From Lentinula raphanica (lineage: Eukaryota > Basidiomycota > Agaricomycetes > Agaricales > Omphalotaceae): a DNA stretch of 64,000 nucleotides. Positions 44,413 through 57,039 of this stretch are shown here, in pieces (positions within the stretch are counted from its first letter, which is position 1; each line of letters starts with the position of its first letter). Below the pieces are notes generated by a model. The model was not told the origin of the DNA, did no database searches, and was given only the letters and a program-made list of their open reading frames with translations. A program made the position numbers and the translations under genes. The stretch spans positions 248,001 to 312,000 of the forward strand of contig JANVFP010000043.1 in assembly GCA_027919835.1 (NCBI GenBank), in the 5' to 3' direction.

Positions 44413-46052
44413 ATGTATATTCCTCGGGCTGCCGCTCTCGTCGCTGCCACAGCGACTTCCGTTCCCTTGAATTCGCTCACTATCACCAAAACCCCGAACG
44501 GGTTCACCAACTCCGCCCGTGGATGGAACTCGTTTGGGATCCAAGCCAACGCGGCCACTGACCCGTCGTTTGTCTTCAACCAGACCAGTGTCGAACAACA
44601 GTGCGATGTTCTCGTTTCCGCTGGTCTTGTCGAACTAGGTTACAGGTATGGCTGATATCGCTCGTGCTACTCGGTTTTTGGGGTTCTGATGGCAAGCTCC
44701 AGTTACTGTAGCTTGGACTCCGGCTGGTCTGTCGGTGGAAATGGGGACGAGAATGGACGAATTATCGCTGATAGTTCGTTGTTCAACATGACAGATCTTG
44801 CGAGCCACCTTCATAACGAGGGTATGTGTGAATCTCTTTGGTAAACTTGTCGTCGGTCTAACATTCTTGTTGTGTCAGGCTTACAACTGGGTGTTTATGT
44901 CGTTCCTGGAGGCTTCCTCGCCGACGTTAATAAGACAATTCTGGGAACGGATATCACCATCGGTTCAGTCTGCTCGGGAGACAATGGGTTGGCTCGTTGC
45001 AACTGGAACTACGGTGAAGACGGGGTGCAGCAATGGCATGATTCGGTGGTGGCTTTATTCGCTGAATGGTAATTAAGACCCTGCAAGTTCTATCATACAG
45101 ATGCTCAGACTGACTGCATGAACGTAGGGGTGTCGATTTCATCAAACTTGATTTCATCACTCCCGGATCCCCAGATAACGGAGTATCCCTCCCCGCGAAC
45201 GAATCGCAAGCCGTCGTCAACTATCACAATGCAATCGAGAAATCTGGTCGACAGATGCGTTTGGATATCAGCTGGAAGCTCGCTCGAGACCCCAGCGATT
45301 TCGACATCTGGGAATCCAACGCAGATTCCTTCCGCACCGACCAGGATATCAACAATTCTGGTGCAGACTCTGATAGTTTTACGGCCTGGGCTACGGTTCA
45401 GCGAGCTATCGACAATTATCGACAATATATCGTCCTGCATACCTCGCAAGACGAGACTCTCAGCATCTACCCTGATATGGACAACCTATACGTAGGCAAC
45501 TCGGCTCCTGAAGATGGTGTTACCGACGACGAACGGTTCACTATCATGAACCATTGGTTGGGAGCAGGGTCCAATCTCATACTCGGAAATGACTTGACAC
45601 AACTTGATGGTTCGCATGCTTCTTGAACCCTTGTGCAGACAGCTTGTACTGAAGAAGCTCACGTTCTAGATACCGGAAAAGCCATCTTGACCAACGCTGC
45701 GGCACATAGCGTCGCGGACTTTGCGGCTCAGCACCCTATGCGCCCACGAAACCCTGGCACTGGAGAAGGAGATGCTCAACAGCTACAAGCTTGGATTGGA
45801 GGCCCGGACGATTCAGGAAAGGTTGTTGTGATTCTAGCGAACTATGGACCTGATGAAGGCCAAGGTGGTTTCAATACAACTCTGAGCGGTGTGCAGAATG
45901 TTACCGCCACTTGGCAAGACCTCGGAATCTCTGGAAGCTTTGCAATCCAGGAGGTTTGGAAGGGACAGGATCTGGGAACTTCAAATGAACAGCTGAGTGC
46001 TAGTTTGGATGAGGGTCAAAGTTTGTTAGCTATCTTGACTCCTACGAACTGA
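44413..46052 (+). CDS. GH27-like alpha-galactosidase
   Basis: Predicted clan-D glycoside hydrolase of 468 aa. Exons 44413-44645, 44703-44821, 44879-45068, 45128-45609 and 45670-46052 join in frame. The N-terminus (MYIPRAAALVAATATS) looks like a weak signal peptide, so secretion is likely. Family landmarks are ARGWNSFGIQ near the start of the barrel, YSYCSLDSGW, GVYVVPGG, the nucleophile strand FIKLDFITPG, and the acid/base region SFRTDQDI. The last part is a beta-sandwich ending in QSLLAILTPTN. The last intron was placed to give LTQLDDTGKAIL, which restores the conserved spacing. Expected substrates are alpha-galactosides or other alpha-linked galacto/arabino-sugars; specificity cannot be read from sequence. 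Confidence 0.82.
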
Positions 46053-46418
46053 TCAACAGGGATCTTCATGATCACCGATTAGCCAGTAGTATGTTCTTCT
46101 TTTGCGGACCGTATCAGTGTGATAGTGTTCACTCTCTTCCATTCGTTCTTTACATCTGATTGATTAATGTCTCTGTGCTTCCCTCTTCTCTGAATACTTG
46201 ATGGGCATAACATAAGTCGAAGGCACCCTCTTCAATCGTGTCAGCCATCTTGAGAATGCATCATATCGAGGGTACATCATACTTGAAGAGGGAAGCGATC
46301 TGTCATACTGACAATGGTTCTGAAATCAGCATTCGTGACGGAGAATTGAAAGTGGTTCGAGTTGCATCGTGATCTAGAGTTAAAGGTAAAGAGACACAGA
46401 GCTAGATACAAACGAGAC
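46053..46418. other. Convergent 3' region between the GH27-like and AP-1 gamma genes
   Basis: This 366-bp stretch carries the 3' ends of two convergent genes. No coding sequence recognised. Confidence 0.4.
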
Positions 46419-49400
46419 CTATGCCCCTCCTGTTAAACCTGGCGGAAACCCCGAAAAGTCAACTTGATCTTGTACACTCTGCCCATCAATCGTGTACGAT
46501 ATCCGCAGACGTAGACGCACTGCACTCTGTAAAATGAATGATCAGATGCTACATCTTTTTCGAAGACATGCTTCCTTTGACTTACTCCCACAGGTGCAAT
46601 AACCCTCATTTGCTGAGTCTCTACAGATCCTGGACCGACATCAGGATTGGACATGGGAAGCATCTGCAATTGTTGTGACTACATGAATCGAACACGTTAG
46701 CTTCCTGACGTCTTTATTGAAAAGACAAGATGGAAGGATCGAAGCTGACCTTTGGCACTGCGGCTTGGAATGTAAGCCCAGTAGCAGGTGTCCCACCTGA
46801 AACCTGGAATCTCGCCAAGATCATCACCACACCAGGTTTGGCGGCGGAAGTTTGAGGCGTTAGTGTGATCTTGAGTGAGTTCTTTTCGTACGCAGTGTAT
46901 GATGTGAGTCGCGGTGCTGCGGGTGGCGTAGGTGCCGCCGCAGGGGCTGGTGCTGGAGGTGCAGGTGCGGGGGATTGAGATGAGGGTATAGAGAACGCAG
47001 AGAGGGGATTTGAAGCCATGGACGGCGGGGGTGGAGAGGAAGCGGCCATGAAACCAGCTGGGGGTGTCGCTGTTGTGGCCGCTGTGGTGGAAGGTGTATT
47101 CCCGAACAGACCAAGAATATCATCGATCGTGGATTGTTGAGATTTTTGAGGAGGGCTGGTTGCACCAGTGGAAGGTCCGGGAGTTGAAGTCGAACCAGAA
47201 GACCCAAATATGTCAGCTAGCAGATCTTGATTACCGTTGCTCTGGCCGTTCGGAACCGGTGATGCGATTTCGTCGTTTCCTAATAGATCGCCGCCAGAGC
47301 TGGAGCCAACTGGTTTGTTTTCGCTCACTGGGGAAAACGAGTCAACGATGTCGTTTATGATAATCGAGAAATGTAAACTTACCGACGCCCATCACAGTCG
47401 CCTTCAGTTCTGGTGGAGGCATACGCTCCAAAACGCCCTCCCTCAACTGACCTAAATTGAACAAGCTAGCAAACTCAACTGCGCGTTGCTGCAGTTCAAG
47501 CTCTGGTGTGGAGGTATACTGTGCCAAGATCTCTGCGATACGATCTTGCTGGTTGGCACTAGTGGTCGGTCGAGAGGATATCTTGGTGATTGAGGCCAGG
47601 ACATATTGCCGGGAAAGATAGTTGGCATACGGGGAGTCGAGTATAGACAGAAGGAGGTCCAGTATTTCTTTATCGGTGATCTAGGTATGCAGTAGATTAA
47701 TCATAGATAGATTGGGACAACTAGAGTTATCGTTACCGCTTTAGGTTGCTCTTCGTCAACAAGACCTCCCTCCAGAACGATCTCGCTGTATTCTCCCAGC
47801 ACCCAAGCGGCAGCAAGAGTAAGAGATTCTTGTGATATATCTGATTTCAGAGCGGTATACAGTTTCGATGCGGTATATGCCTGAAGCTCAGGCGTATGAG
47901 CAACCAGTCGGATAAATGCAGATAGGATTTCTTCTCGGACGAAATTACCAGCCTAGGATACAGGTCAGAGATGTACGCCTAACTTGGGGTGATCTGTGAA
48001 AGGTGCGCACCAGTCTCAACACTCTTAGCACTGTATCGATATGCCATCTCTTGTTGGGAGCGAACCGTTCTGCTGCAAGACAGATCTGAGTGGTAAGACC
48101 CAGCTTAAACTCATCATCTGCAACCTCGAGGAATGCCAGAAGCTCTCGGATAAGGATTCGAACGTTCTGTTCATTGATGAGCGCATATGAAAGTTCCAGC
48201 GCCCTTCTTCGTATAGAAATATCTCCATCGCGAAGACAATCCAGTATTATGTTCCGATGACGTTGGACCGCATTAGTATCGATCGAGACGACTTTGTTCA
48301 ATGTGTTGAGAGCAACATAGCTTTGATCGTGTAGGCATTAGTGTTTATGCCCCGGAATGAGCTACATAGATAGGCGTACCGTATATTGTTATCCTTGTTG
48401 CTCAAGAACTTTCCGAGTATATTGATTGCCATGACGCGCAAACCGGAGTCGGCCTCGATTTCCAGTACACAGAGGACAGTCTCATATAAAATCGAGTTAC
48501 CAACGTTCTTAGATGAATCTGTGTTTGTTGCAACCTATGATTGAATGTGGGTAAGATTTTTGACGTGACTAGGATGAGAAAGTCATGTACGCACCTGAGC
48601 CAGAATATCATTCATCGTGTCACTAGCTCTAGCATCGCCTTTTCCCAGTAGTCTGAGAAGTCGAAGAATTTTGACCTGGAGGAATGGATCGGTGATACCA
48701 GATACATCATGTTCGGGGCTGTATCCGGTAGTGACGAGTGATTTGAGATTGCGGACAAGGAGAGGGACGGCCTATAGCATAGCATGTGAGATGGAAGCTA
48801 ACACAGCAGTAAATCGAGGGCGCATACGTTCCGGAATTCCTCAAGGACAGCCGGTTCTGTTTGTACCATTTCTGTTACAAGGGTGATAGCTGAAAGAAGG
48901 ACGCCATGGTTTCGGTCAGTGAGGAGATTCTTGGCTTTTGTTGTAAAGTGATCAGTCAAGTCCGGGACTTTTTTGATTACTCGAAGTGCACATAGAGCTG
49001 CCTATTGTAACGATTGAGGACAACCAGATGCACGGAGTATGACTGGAAAGCGCACCTTCTTTCGGATGTATGTGTTGCTAGAACCTAACAGTTTCTCAAT
49101 CTCATTAGCCAGATCTCGCGACATCTCCTCAGACGCTATATTCGCGAAAGTACAAAGTGCAAGGCCGACCGCATACATATTCGAGTGATTCATGTCGCTG
49201 GATCAATCGTGAGGGGACAAGCGAGCTTCAGGATGAATGTGACACACACTTTTTCAAAGAATTCGTTACGAGCGTAAGCACTTCTTGGTTCTCATCTAAC
49301 AGCAGCATGATCCCAAGATAGCCCAATCTTTTGTCGGAAAACCGTGGGCTTGCGACAAGTTTGAGGCATTCTATCTGACCAAAGTGTGCTGGAGATCCTA

Positions 49401-49678
49401 GCATATGGATATAGAGTAACTTTGCGATGTTGTTGTGACGCGCAAAGGAGTCTTCTTCTCTGAAGGACGCGCGAATAGCCGCAGACTCCTGCTGGATGAG
49501 TGCCCGCTCATCTGCCACAGTCTGTGAATTGTTGAAAGTTATCGGATTTGATCCATTCGAAAGTTGACCAATTTCACCTTGCACGCTCTGATACCTTTGA
49601 TAAGGGCTATATAACATGTTAACTAGGATTCTATGCGCAATAAAGGGTGTGCTCGCCTTTCAGATTATGGTACACCAT
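46419..49678 (-). CDS. APL4: AP-1 complex subunit gamma-1 (gamma-adaptin)
   Basis: Large subunit of the clathrin adaptor AP-1, acting in trans-Golgi/endosome sorting. Thirteen exons give 860 aa: 49678-49657, 49616-49578, 49521-49250, 49197-49056, 49001-48828, 48771-48597, 48534-48380, 48320-48011, 47952-47737, 47680-47383, 47327-46750, 46679-46586, 46526-46419. The trunk shows the adaptin signature [50 protein letters not shown], and [21 protein letters not shown] Pro/Ser/Gly hinge contains the clathrin-box-like DLLADIF and DDILGLF. The C-terminal gamma-ear begins at [13 protein letters not shown]. Exons 1 and 2 are only 22 and 39 bp. Intron 1 has a GC donor (GCGAGC at 49656). It is divergent from the RBR-like gene, 175 bp apart. 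Confidence 0.93.
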
Positions 49679-49852
49679 TTGAACGTCGTCTGCCGCGGTT
49701 AGTGATGGCGGCTTGAGAGGAGAAAATAGTTCACACGTGTTCGATGTTCTTCTTGAACATCATGGCTTCTGCGTAGTTTGCTGCGTGGTGAATGGACTTC
49801 TTTCCTTCAAAAACGCGTCTTTTCTCCCTTTGCATGCTCTCGAGCACTCTCT

Positions 49853-52800
49853 ATGACTTTTGAAAAAGCACCTTGCTTATTCTTCGCAAAAAATGCGTGT
49901 AACAAGGGAGATCGGTGTCCATTCTCGCACGATGCTCCCTTAGCAAGAGCCTCTAACTCAAACGTTATCTGTCCATATTATTTGAAAGGTGATTGTCGAT
50001 ATGGAAATCAGTGCATCAATAAGCACTCCAAGATCGGTCAAGTAATGCAGCCACTTGTTTGCAAATACTTTCTCAAAGGCGAATGTAAAAACGGTCCGTA
50101 TTGCATGTACCGACACAATAGAGGTTTGAGGATGAGTTTTTTTTCCTCTTTATATCTGCTCATCGATCGCACAGACGGTCCGTCTTCTTCATCTCCTCCA
50201 CGCGAAGGTTCCGATCATCAAGTTACTAGAACAGGTCGATACACCTACATCGATGTCCTCTCTGATCCCTGACGCGACATTTCCAGCACCCGAGGATAGC
50301 TCTACAGTGTCCCCAGTGACGAAGTCGAACCCGTCTCCTGTTTGGCTGAACAGCTCGGAGACAGAAGCTGGTACATAACCCGATTCATTGATACACTCGA
50401 CACTGCGAACTGACAACTGATTCCGTGATCCCCCACAAACAGTGCCGATACTTGATGATATGCACTCGTCCGCGGAACCTCGAGCAATGCCGGATGCTAA
50501 GATCAGTGGAGGCGATCATGGTTCAGGCGATATCGAAGGTGAATTCTGAGAAACCGCTGAAATCTTGGCACGACGTGATCGCTCAAGTATGATTATGTAG
50601 AAAATGAATCTGGAGCCGACAATCTCAACGTCTCTTCCACCGTTGAACAATGGGAGACACGATCAGCCAATCCTACCCATTCGACCGATATTTCTGAGAA
50701 CGAAGACGTCTCCGGGCAAGATTCCTCCCAAACAAAATCCCCGTCTGGACTGTCTGAACACAGGGACACACCTCACCCTCCTGTCACCAAACCTGCTAGT
50801 CTAATATACGTGGCCCCATACTATGACCCAAATGTCTATGGGAGGTCTGTTCCCATGGTCCAGGCTGGTCATGCACTCACTACATCCAAACTGTCTTCCA
50901 ATTCTGCTAACACATCTTCGTCCTATGCTGCTCCCAACCAATACAATCCTCCTGTCAACATGGGTTGGTGTCAGAAACATTTCGTCGATGGCTACTGCCC
51001 TGCTGGAACATCGTGCATATTCAGGCACACTCTTGACCGCGAAGAGTTGCAGAAGCTCGTGCAGATCCAGACGATACGGGACACTAGAAACATAGTATTC
51101 GAACAAGTGTGGGAAGAACCTAGAGTCGTTCTGCCCTCTTCTGGAAACGACCGCAGCGGGAAAGACTTCAACGAGGTGTGCAGGTATTGGCAAACTAATT
51201 CATGTAAAAGAGGCAACAAATGTCTCTACCTGCACATTGATCCCGATGGTTCTAGTTTATCTCACTCAGTTGCTGCTGATGCCGATGCTCACGGATGGGG
51301 AGATGAGCAAGGCACTGTGTATCATGCAAGCTCTTCTCCAGAAAAAACCGAGACTAACGATTTTGGATGGGGAAGCTCAGACGACGCAGTCACGATCTAT
51401 CAGAATGATACAGCAGAACCTGCAGAACCTTCAGAATGGGACCAGCCGAAAGCTCCCTCAGCAGCGAGTTGGGGTGATGCCAGCATATATGGTTCTTGGG
51501 GAGATCCTGAACCAACAACGTCCTCGTCGACACCTAAATATAGTGGGTCTCGGAATGGGCACTTAGATTATCCAGGTTCCAAAGGTCCCTTTGGAAATGT
51601 CAGAGGATATTCGAGCACTTCGACGAGTAGATCGAGGGGTAGGCCGAAATATCCCCGCACGAGCTTCAAAAACCATCCACCATCGCTGCGAGCTGAAGAT
51701 CAGGGGAATCGGTGGGACAGTTGGGGCACCGGTAAGCTGTGTGTATTTCTGATCCCAGAAAGGTCAACTCATTCTTTTTCAGATGGCGTCTCTGCAAGTG
51801 CAAATGAATCTGATTCTACTGAACCCTCAAAAGAAGAAAAACAATCTAGTACTACCTGGGACTCTGAGACAGCTTCAGCCGTCGGAGACAAAATTTCGGT
51901 CTCGCATGATCCTCAAGAATCGCCTTCGAACTCTGGCAGCTGGGAAAATCCAAGCACTGAACTCCAAACCCCTACGGAGAGCGAAACGCCCAGCGTAGTC
52001 TCGGAAGATCCAGAAGACGGCAACGAAAGGGGTGAATGGGGATCAGTAGAAGGCTCCTGGAATGCATCCACTTGGGAATCGACTGGCCGCGAGAGTAGCA
52101 CTCATACCAAAACTCAAAATTGCTTGGCCTTTGGCCAAGGATATTGCCCCTTTGGTGATAACTGTCGTTTCCGACATGTTCCCCAAGATGAGGATGAGGA
52201 TGAAGATGAAGATGATGAACATCTGGATGGATATACCCTTACGAATGACTCGGTCGAGGTGAGTTCAAATTCTCCGGCATTTCGGTCATTCGAATTGAAA
52301 TGAACCAGACTTTCGACCGGAGAAACGCAGCTCGGCGAAGAAGTCATGGTATGTGTTGCAATGAGAATGAGTTTCCAAGACATTAAGCTGACTTGTCTCT
52401 AGTCGCTTGCGACCACAATCACCCGACAAACCTTCAATTGCACCGTCACGTATGGACAGAATGCTTCTCCTAAATTGATTCGCACTGCGTTCCAATCCGA
52501 GGCCATGTACCTTTACGATATACCACTTTCATTCAATGAGGATGAGCTTGCCAGTCTCCTTTCCAAATTCGGCAGCGTCCTCGAGATGCAAGTGGAATTC
52601 CCCGACAAAAGCACTTCCGTCGCTGTCTACCACGCAAAAGTGACATTTTCATGTCAGGATGAAGCGGAGGAGGCGGTCAAGCATCTTCACGGATCCTCGA
52701 GTTATGTGCCGAACGCTGCGTCACTGCGTGCATACCTCGACTCGAAGGAGTCTGTCATGTACAACTGGCATCCTGTCGAATCTAGCCCTTCAGTCAAGAT

Positions 52801-54385
52801 TTCGTACCCTACTCCGAGTCGTACCGCTTGGGTTTCCTTCGAGAGTATGGACTATTTCAAAAAAGGACAAGCTCTGAATGGTGAAATCCTCGGTGGAAGG
52901 AAGATCAGAATCTCTGGTGGGCCCCAGCGAGCGAAGAAACAGACCCACTTTCATCTGAGGGTAGAAGGGTTACCTGTCACGATCCAGAGTCCAGAGGTCC
53001 AGGCTTTCTTCAAGAACTCCGTGGCTGTACAACTGACTTCTCCCACTTATACCGACAATCCTGGTACGCGGCTGGAAGACCTACTCAAGACATTTGGAGA
53101 ACTCGAAGATCTCGTACTCAGTCCCTCGTTGCCCAATGAGAAAACTCGTGCGGTCGCCTTCTGCCGGTTCACCGACGTTAATGCTGCCGCACGGGCGATT
53201 GCAACACTGAACAACACAGAGCAGGCTTTTCTGGGCAAGGAACGTCTAAGTGTCCAGGCGACCTTCTATTCACAATACTGCCTTCCTCCCGCGAAATTCT
53301 CCATACTTCGTGCAGATATCGATTCGCTCAAGGAATCCCATGCACCAGGAGTGAAGTTCCAGTATTTCATCAACACAGAAGTTGATGGTGCAGAACTGCA
53401 AGTTCACGGAGCAGAACCCATCCCCTTCACGAAAGCTCGGCGGGACGTCGACTTACTCCTGAAAGGTGAAACTGTATTGAACGAGGAGGCTCTACCGTTA
53501 TGGGACGACTATTTCGATCTTCCTAGCTGCTCACGCCAATTAGAACAGCTCAACTCACAAAATGCTCAATCCTTTGTCATTGAGAGGGACTTTCGAAACC
53601 GACACATACTGGTGTTCGGCAGCAAGGAGAGTCGTGCCAAGGCAAAGAGCTTGTTGACCAAACTCTTAGCCAAAGTGCAGAACTGCGTGCTCACCACAAG
53701 CGTGTCTGATGCATGTATGGGGCATATGATACGTGCGCACTACGCCGACAATTCAACGAGTTCCGACAAGCTCCAGTTTGATTTTGCATCCAGATGTATC
53801 ACGATACGCGGGAGCGTTGATGAGCGTGATAAGGAATTCGCGACAATTACCAGGTATACAGAAGAAAATGATGAAGCCACGTCTACGACTTTGGATGAAC
53901 ATTTTTGTAGGCTTTGTCTTGCAAAGCCCTCGAATCCCATTTCCCTAGGCTGCAACCACACATATTGCAGATCTTGTCTCTATATCTGGTTCAAGTCACA
54001 GATCAATCCCAATTTCTCTGCTTTGGCATGTATCGCAGCTGAAGATAACCTTCCTGATGCCGCAGCTGGTGGTGATGAGGGGGTAGTCCCTAGATGTTCT
54101 GCACCAATCCCTTTCGGCCTCGTTGGCGAGATACTTTCGGAGGAAGAAGTCGAAGATCTTCTGGAACATTCCTTCTTATCATACATATGGGCACGTCCGG
54201 AAGAATACCATCTGTGTCCAACGAATGATTGTGCCATGGTGTATCAGTCCGGGAGTAATGGTACCTCGATTCGCTGTCCATCATGCAAGAAGTGGATCTG
54301 TAGTTCATGCGATGTCGAGCTGCATGAGGGACTTACGTGCTCCCAATATACAGATCTGACCCGTGGTCTTGCTCTCGATACGTAG
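49853..54385 (+). CDS. RBR-like protein with C3H zinc fingers and RRM-like repeats, lacking RING2
   Basis: Predicted protein of 1371 aa. Exons 49853-50123, 50230-50370, 50443-50538, 50601-51731, 51783-52258, 52331-52348 and 52403-54385 are in frame; the 18-bp exon 6 and intron 1 are the least certain. The N-terminus has three CCCH fingers (CLFFAKNACNKGDRCPFSH, CPYYLKGDCRYGNQC, CKYFLKGECKNGPYC). More CCCH-type fingers lie in the middle (CQKHFVDGYCPAGTSC; CRYWQTNSCKRGNKC; CLAFGQGYCPFGDNCRF). Then come two RRM-like segments (MYLYDIPLSFNEDELASLL, TRAVAFCRFTDVNAAARAI), then a RING1-type cluster (CRLCLAKP...CNHTYCRSCLYIW) and an IBR-like cluster (CPTNDC...CPSCKKWICSSC). The catalytic RING2 that follows IBR in RBR ligases is not found before the stop. 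It probably combines RNA binding with ubiquitin-pathway function, but ligase activity is doubtful as sequenced. Confidence 0.78.
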
Positions 54386-54452
54386 TTGTACAATCTGTAG
54401 CCATGAACTTCATCATAAAATCTATATCCAAGATTAAGATCATCATTAGGAA

Positions 54453-55674
54453 TTATGAACTACGTGTAAAGCTGTTGCCCGAACTGGCATACATGATCTC
54501 TGATTCGACTAGATCTGCAGGTGTGTAGTCACCTTCTGGTAGTTCTCTGTACACATCACCGACGCCTACTGGGAACGTTTGCGATGGTAGTTGGACGAGA
54601 TGCGGGGGTGTTCGTGTGAGGTATACACGTAAAAGGGCATCTTCAGCAGCCTAGATAGTTAAATTGAGCAATGAGAAACGTATAGCATACAGAAGACATG
54701 AGCAGGCACGCACTCTATATTCAGCCATTTTCAATGAACTTCCAAAACCTTCCCCTAGCTGATCCTCGCCCGAGAAAATACCAACGACGAAGACCGGTGA
54801 ATTCGAGAACCGACCGGTCTCTTTTAACAGTCTGTATGCATATGTCATTAGAACCAAGATTTCCGAACGTTCGTGGTCTGCACCCACCTCGATTTAGGAA
54901 GTTCTCTCTGGAACTTTTTCACCATCTCTAACAATGCCTTTTTGGGGTCAAGGAACTTTATCATTCCCCGTAAATCTATCTCACGACTGAGGAAGTATGA
55001 ATGAACGAATTGTCTTGCGGACGGAAGAGAACGCCGTTGGTACACCAGAGCGGTGAGCGCCCTTGGTATTGAGGCTAACGCGTCGGAATGCAGAACACCT
55101 GGTTTGAGTATGGTACCACGCTTTACGGAGCAGTGAGCAAGAGCATGGATAAGAGGAAACCAAGACGCACTGATCTATGCCATCGTAGTAGCGGCGTTGC
55201 ACCCATTTCCTGAGCAACATTCGCACAAGGTAACGGCCCAACATGGGCAGTGACAGCGGCTTTCATCACACGCGTTGGAAGATAGGGATACGTCGCCCTA
55301 ATGTACTCTGTTGCGAAAAGACCCATTAGAGAGTTCCCTATCGCGGCGAGCTGAGCATTCGTCGCCGGTTCTTGCTCGTGCGGTTTATGTTGCTTGAGGA
55401 GTTGTACGAATGAAGGATGTGTGCATACTTGTTGTATGGCTTCTGTAGAGGTCAAGACGGAGGAAAGGCCAATTCTGTGAGCGAATGCGGATAGAGCAGT
55501 AGGAGGAGGGGATTGCAAGGAAGCCCAGGTGTCCGGGTCGATGGTCGCTGTCGGAATTTCTCTGCCTTTTATGTAGAGAAGTTCTTTTGGAGGGAATTTC
55601 TGAAGATGTGCGGTGGAGAGAGAGGAGGCTAGCCTTGCTGTCGTCGATGCGAGTCGTCGTTGTACATGGCCCAT
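54453..55674 (-). CDS. MRPL3: Mitochondrial ribosomal protein mL44 (yeast MRPL3)
   Basis: Mitochondrial large-subunit ribosomal protein with an inactive RNase III-like fold and a dsRNA-binding domain. Exons 55674-55171, 55120-54888, 54831-54714 and 54650-54453 give 350 aa. The start used ([18 protein letters not shown]) gives an Arg/Ser/Thr-rich mitochondrial presequence. A longer frame upstream begins only with GTG. Conserved parts are [80 protein letters not shown], and the dsRBD end [22 protein letters not shown]. Junctions fit the family ([31 protein letters not shown]). It is convergent with the RBR-like gene, 67 bp between stops. Confidence 0.9.
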
Positions 55675-55749
55675 TTGCTCGTCGTCGCTGCCGCCAATAA
55701 ACTTTTTGCCCAATGTTTTCGGAATTAGGCTTTTGTTCACACGACAATA

Positions 55750-55766
55750 AGCGCCAGATAGGCGCT
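55750..55766. promoter_or_regulatory. GGCGCT inverted half-sites upstream of the mL44 gene
   Basis: AGCGCC-AGATA-GGCGCT, 76 bp upstream of the mL44 ATG, uses the same 6-bp half-site as the F-box promoter palindromes but with the arms in the reverse order. Confidence 0.35.
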
Positions 55767-56005
55767 AAAATCCAGTATAGAGGCGAAAAATGATCAGAGC
55801 TCATTCCTTCAAGTTTGCTCGTACATCGTACATCCTATTGGCCACTCCTAACGCGAACATCTAGTACAGTTTTCATTTTCTATAGCTTTACGACGTGATA
55901 AGTTATAACGTTTATCAACAGCCCGGATACAAGTACAGAGACTAAAAGTAGTAGTAAGTGATCGTACCGACAGTCTCTTCAATGACACGATGTAGAAACA
56001 ATCTC

Positions 56006-57039
56006 TCAGAAATTGACTTTGGACACGGTAGTGAAGAAATGCTTTCCTATCAGAAAGTCAGATCAATAAATTCTCTTAATATGAAGATAACACTTCGCAG
56101 CTCGCCTTGTATACCCGCAATCTCGAGTTCCAAAGCCGAAGGTTGTCTTGCTCCAGAGGGTCCTGCGAGACCTGGTAATGCAAATCAGAGCTCATGAAAA
56201 GACAGTTCATCTTTAGAACTTACAGCCTGCACCCCAAGCGGACCCTTTTCACAAAAGAGAACCGCATAAGTTCGGAAGATAAGACGATAAGACACGAATA
56301 CATACCACCGCGAACTTCCTCCATATTCGTCAGCTGAGGAAATGCACTGGCGTATCCGAGCGGAACGAAGATCATTCCGTGATGAACAAAGGTCGACATG
56401 GCGTTCATCGCAGTGCTCTCTTGGCCTCCTCCGGGCGAGGCAGTAGAGAAGAAGACGCTGACATATTTACCACTGAGTGCACCTTTACCCCAGAGGCCAC
56501 CAGTCGCATCCCAGAATGCCTATATCGTGCAGCAGTGTTGACTCAGATATGTCTCGGCCGAGAGCGATTAAGACGCACCTTCCATTGACCGGGGAAATTT
56601 CCGTATCGGGTTGCTACGTTCGGAATAACGATGATCACTTATCGTAGAACCCACAGACACCTTGGCCACTTACGGATACCAAACAGAAACGCGTCGTACT
56701 CAGTGAGTTGGTCGACACCGATGACAGGATACTCCGGCTTTGGTGGAGCATGCATCTTCGCTAGAATTTCCTCAGGCAGCGTTTCTGGAATCCTAGAGAT
56801 AGCATGTACTGAGTACACAGGATCTGGGTGACTAGAGGACATACATACTGGTAGATTTTCGCCGATCCACCAGCACCTTCTATACCACTCTTTACAGCCT
56901 CGGCCACTGAAGTCACAAGTAGATTCGAATACGTATGGATCAGTGATTAGAATGTTGACCGAAAGATTGTATGCACGATCTTACTCTTTGCGATGTGGCC
57001 GTACATTGAGTAGATGACGATTGCGATTCTTGCAGACAT
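56006..57039 (-). CDS. WrbA-type flavodoxin NAD(P)H:quinone oxidoreductase (Pst2/Rfs1-like)
   Basis: Flavodoxin-fold enzyme of 206 aa that reduces quinones by two electrons using FMN, protecting against quinone redox stress. Eight small exons: 57039-56985, 56906-56849, 56792-56674, 56613-56579, 56519-56306, 56244-56224, 56171-56094, 56046-56006. Landmarks are [20 protein letters not shown] (FMN phosphate loop), [91 protein letters not shown], and the terminal VSKVNF. Length and motif order fit the family exactly. Exon 6 is only 21 bp. The tail before VSKVNF (ELRRKHFFT) is less conserved, so the last junction is slightly uncertain. It is divergent from the FSH1-like gene. Confidence 0.9.
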
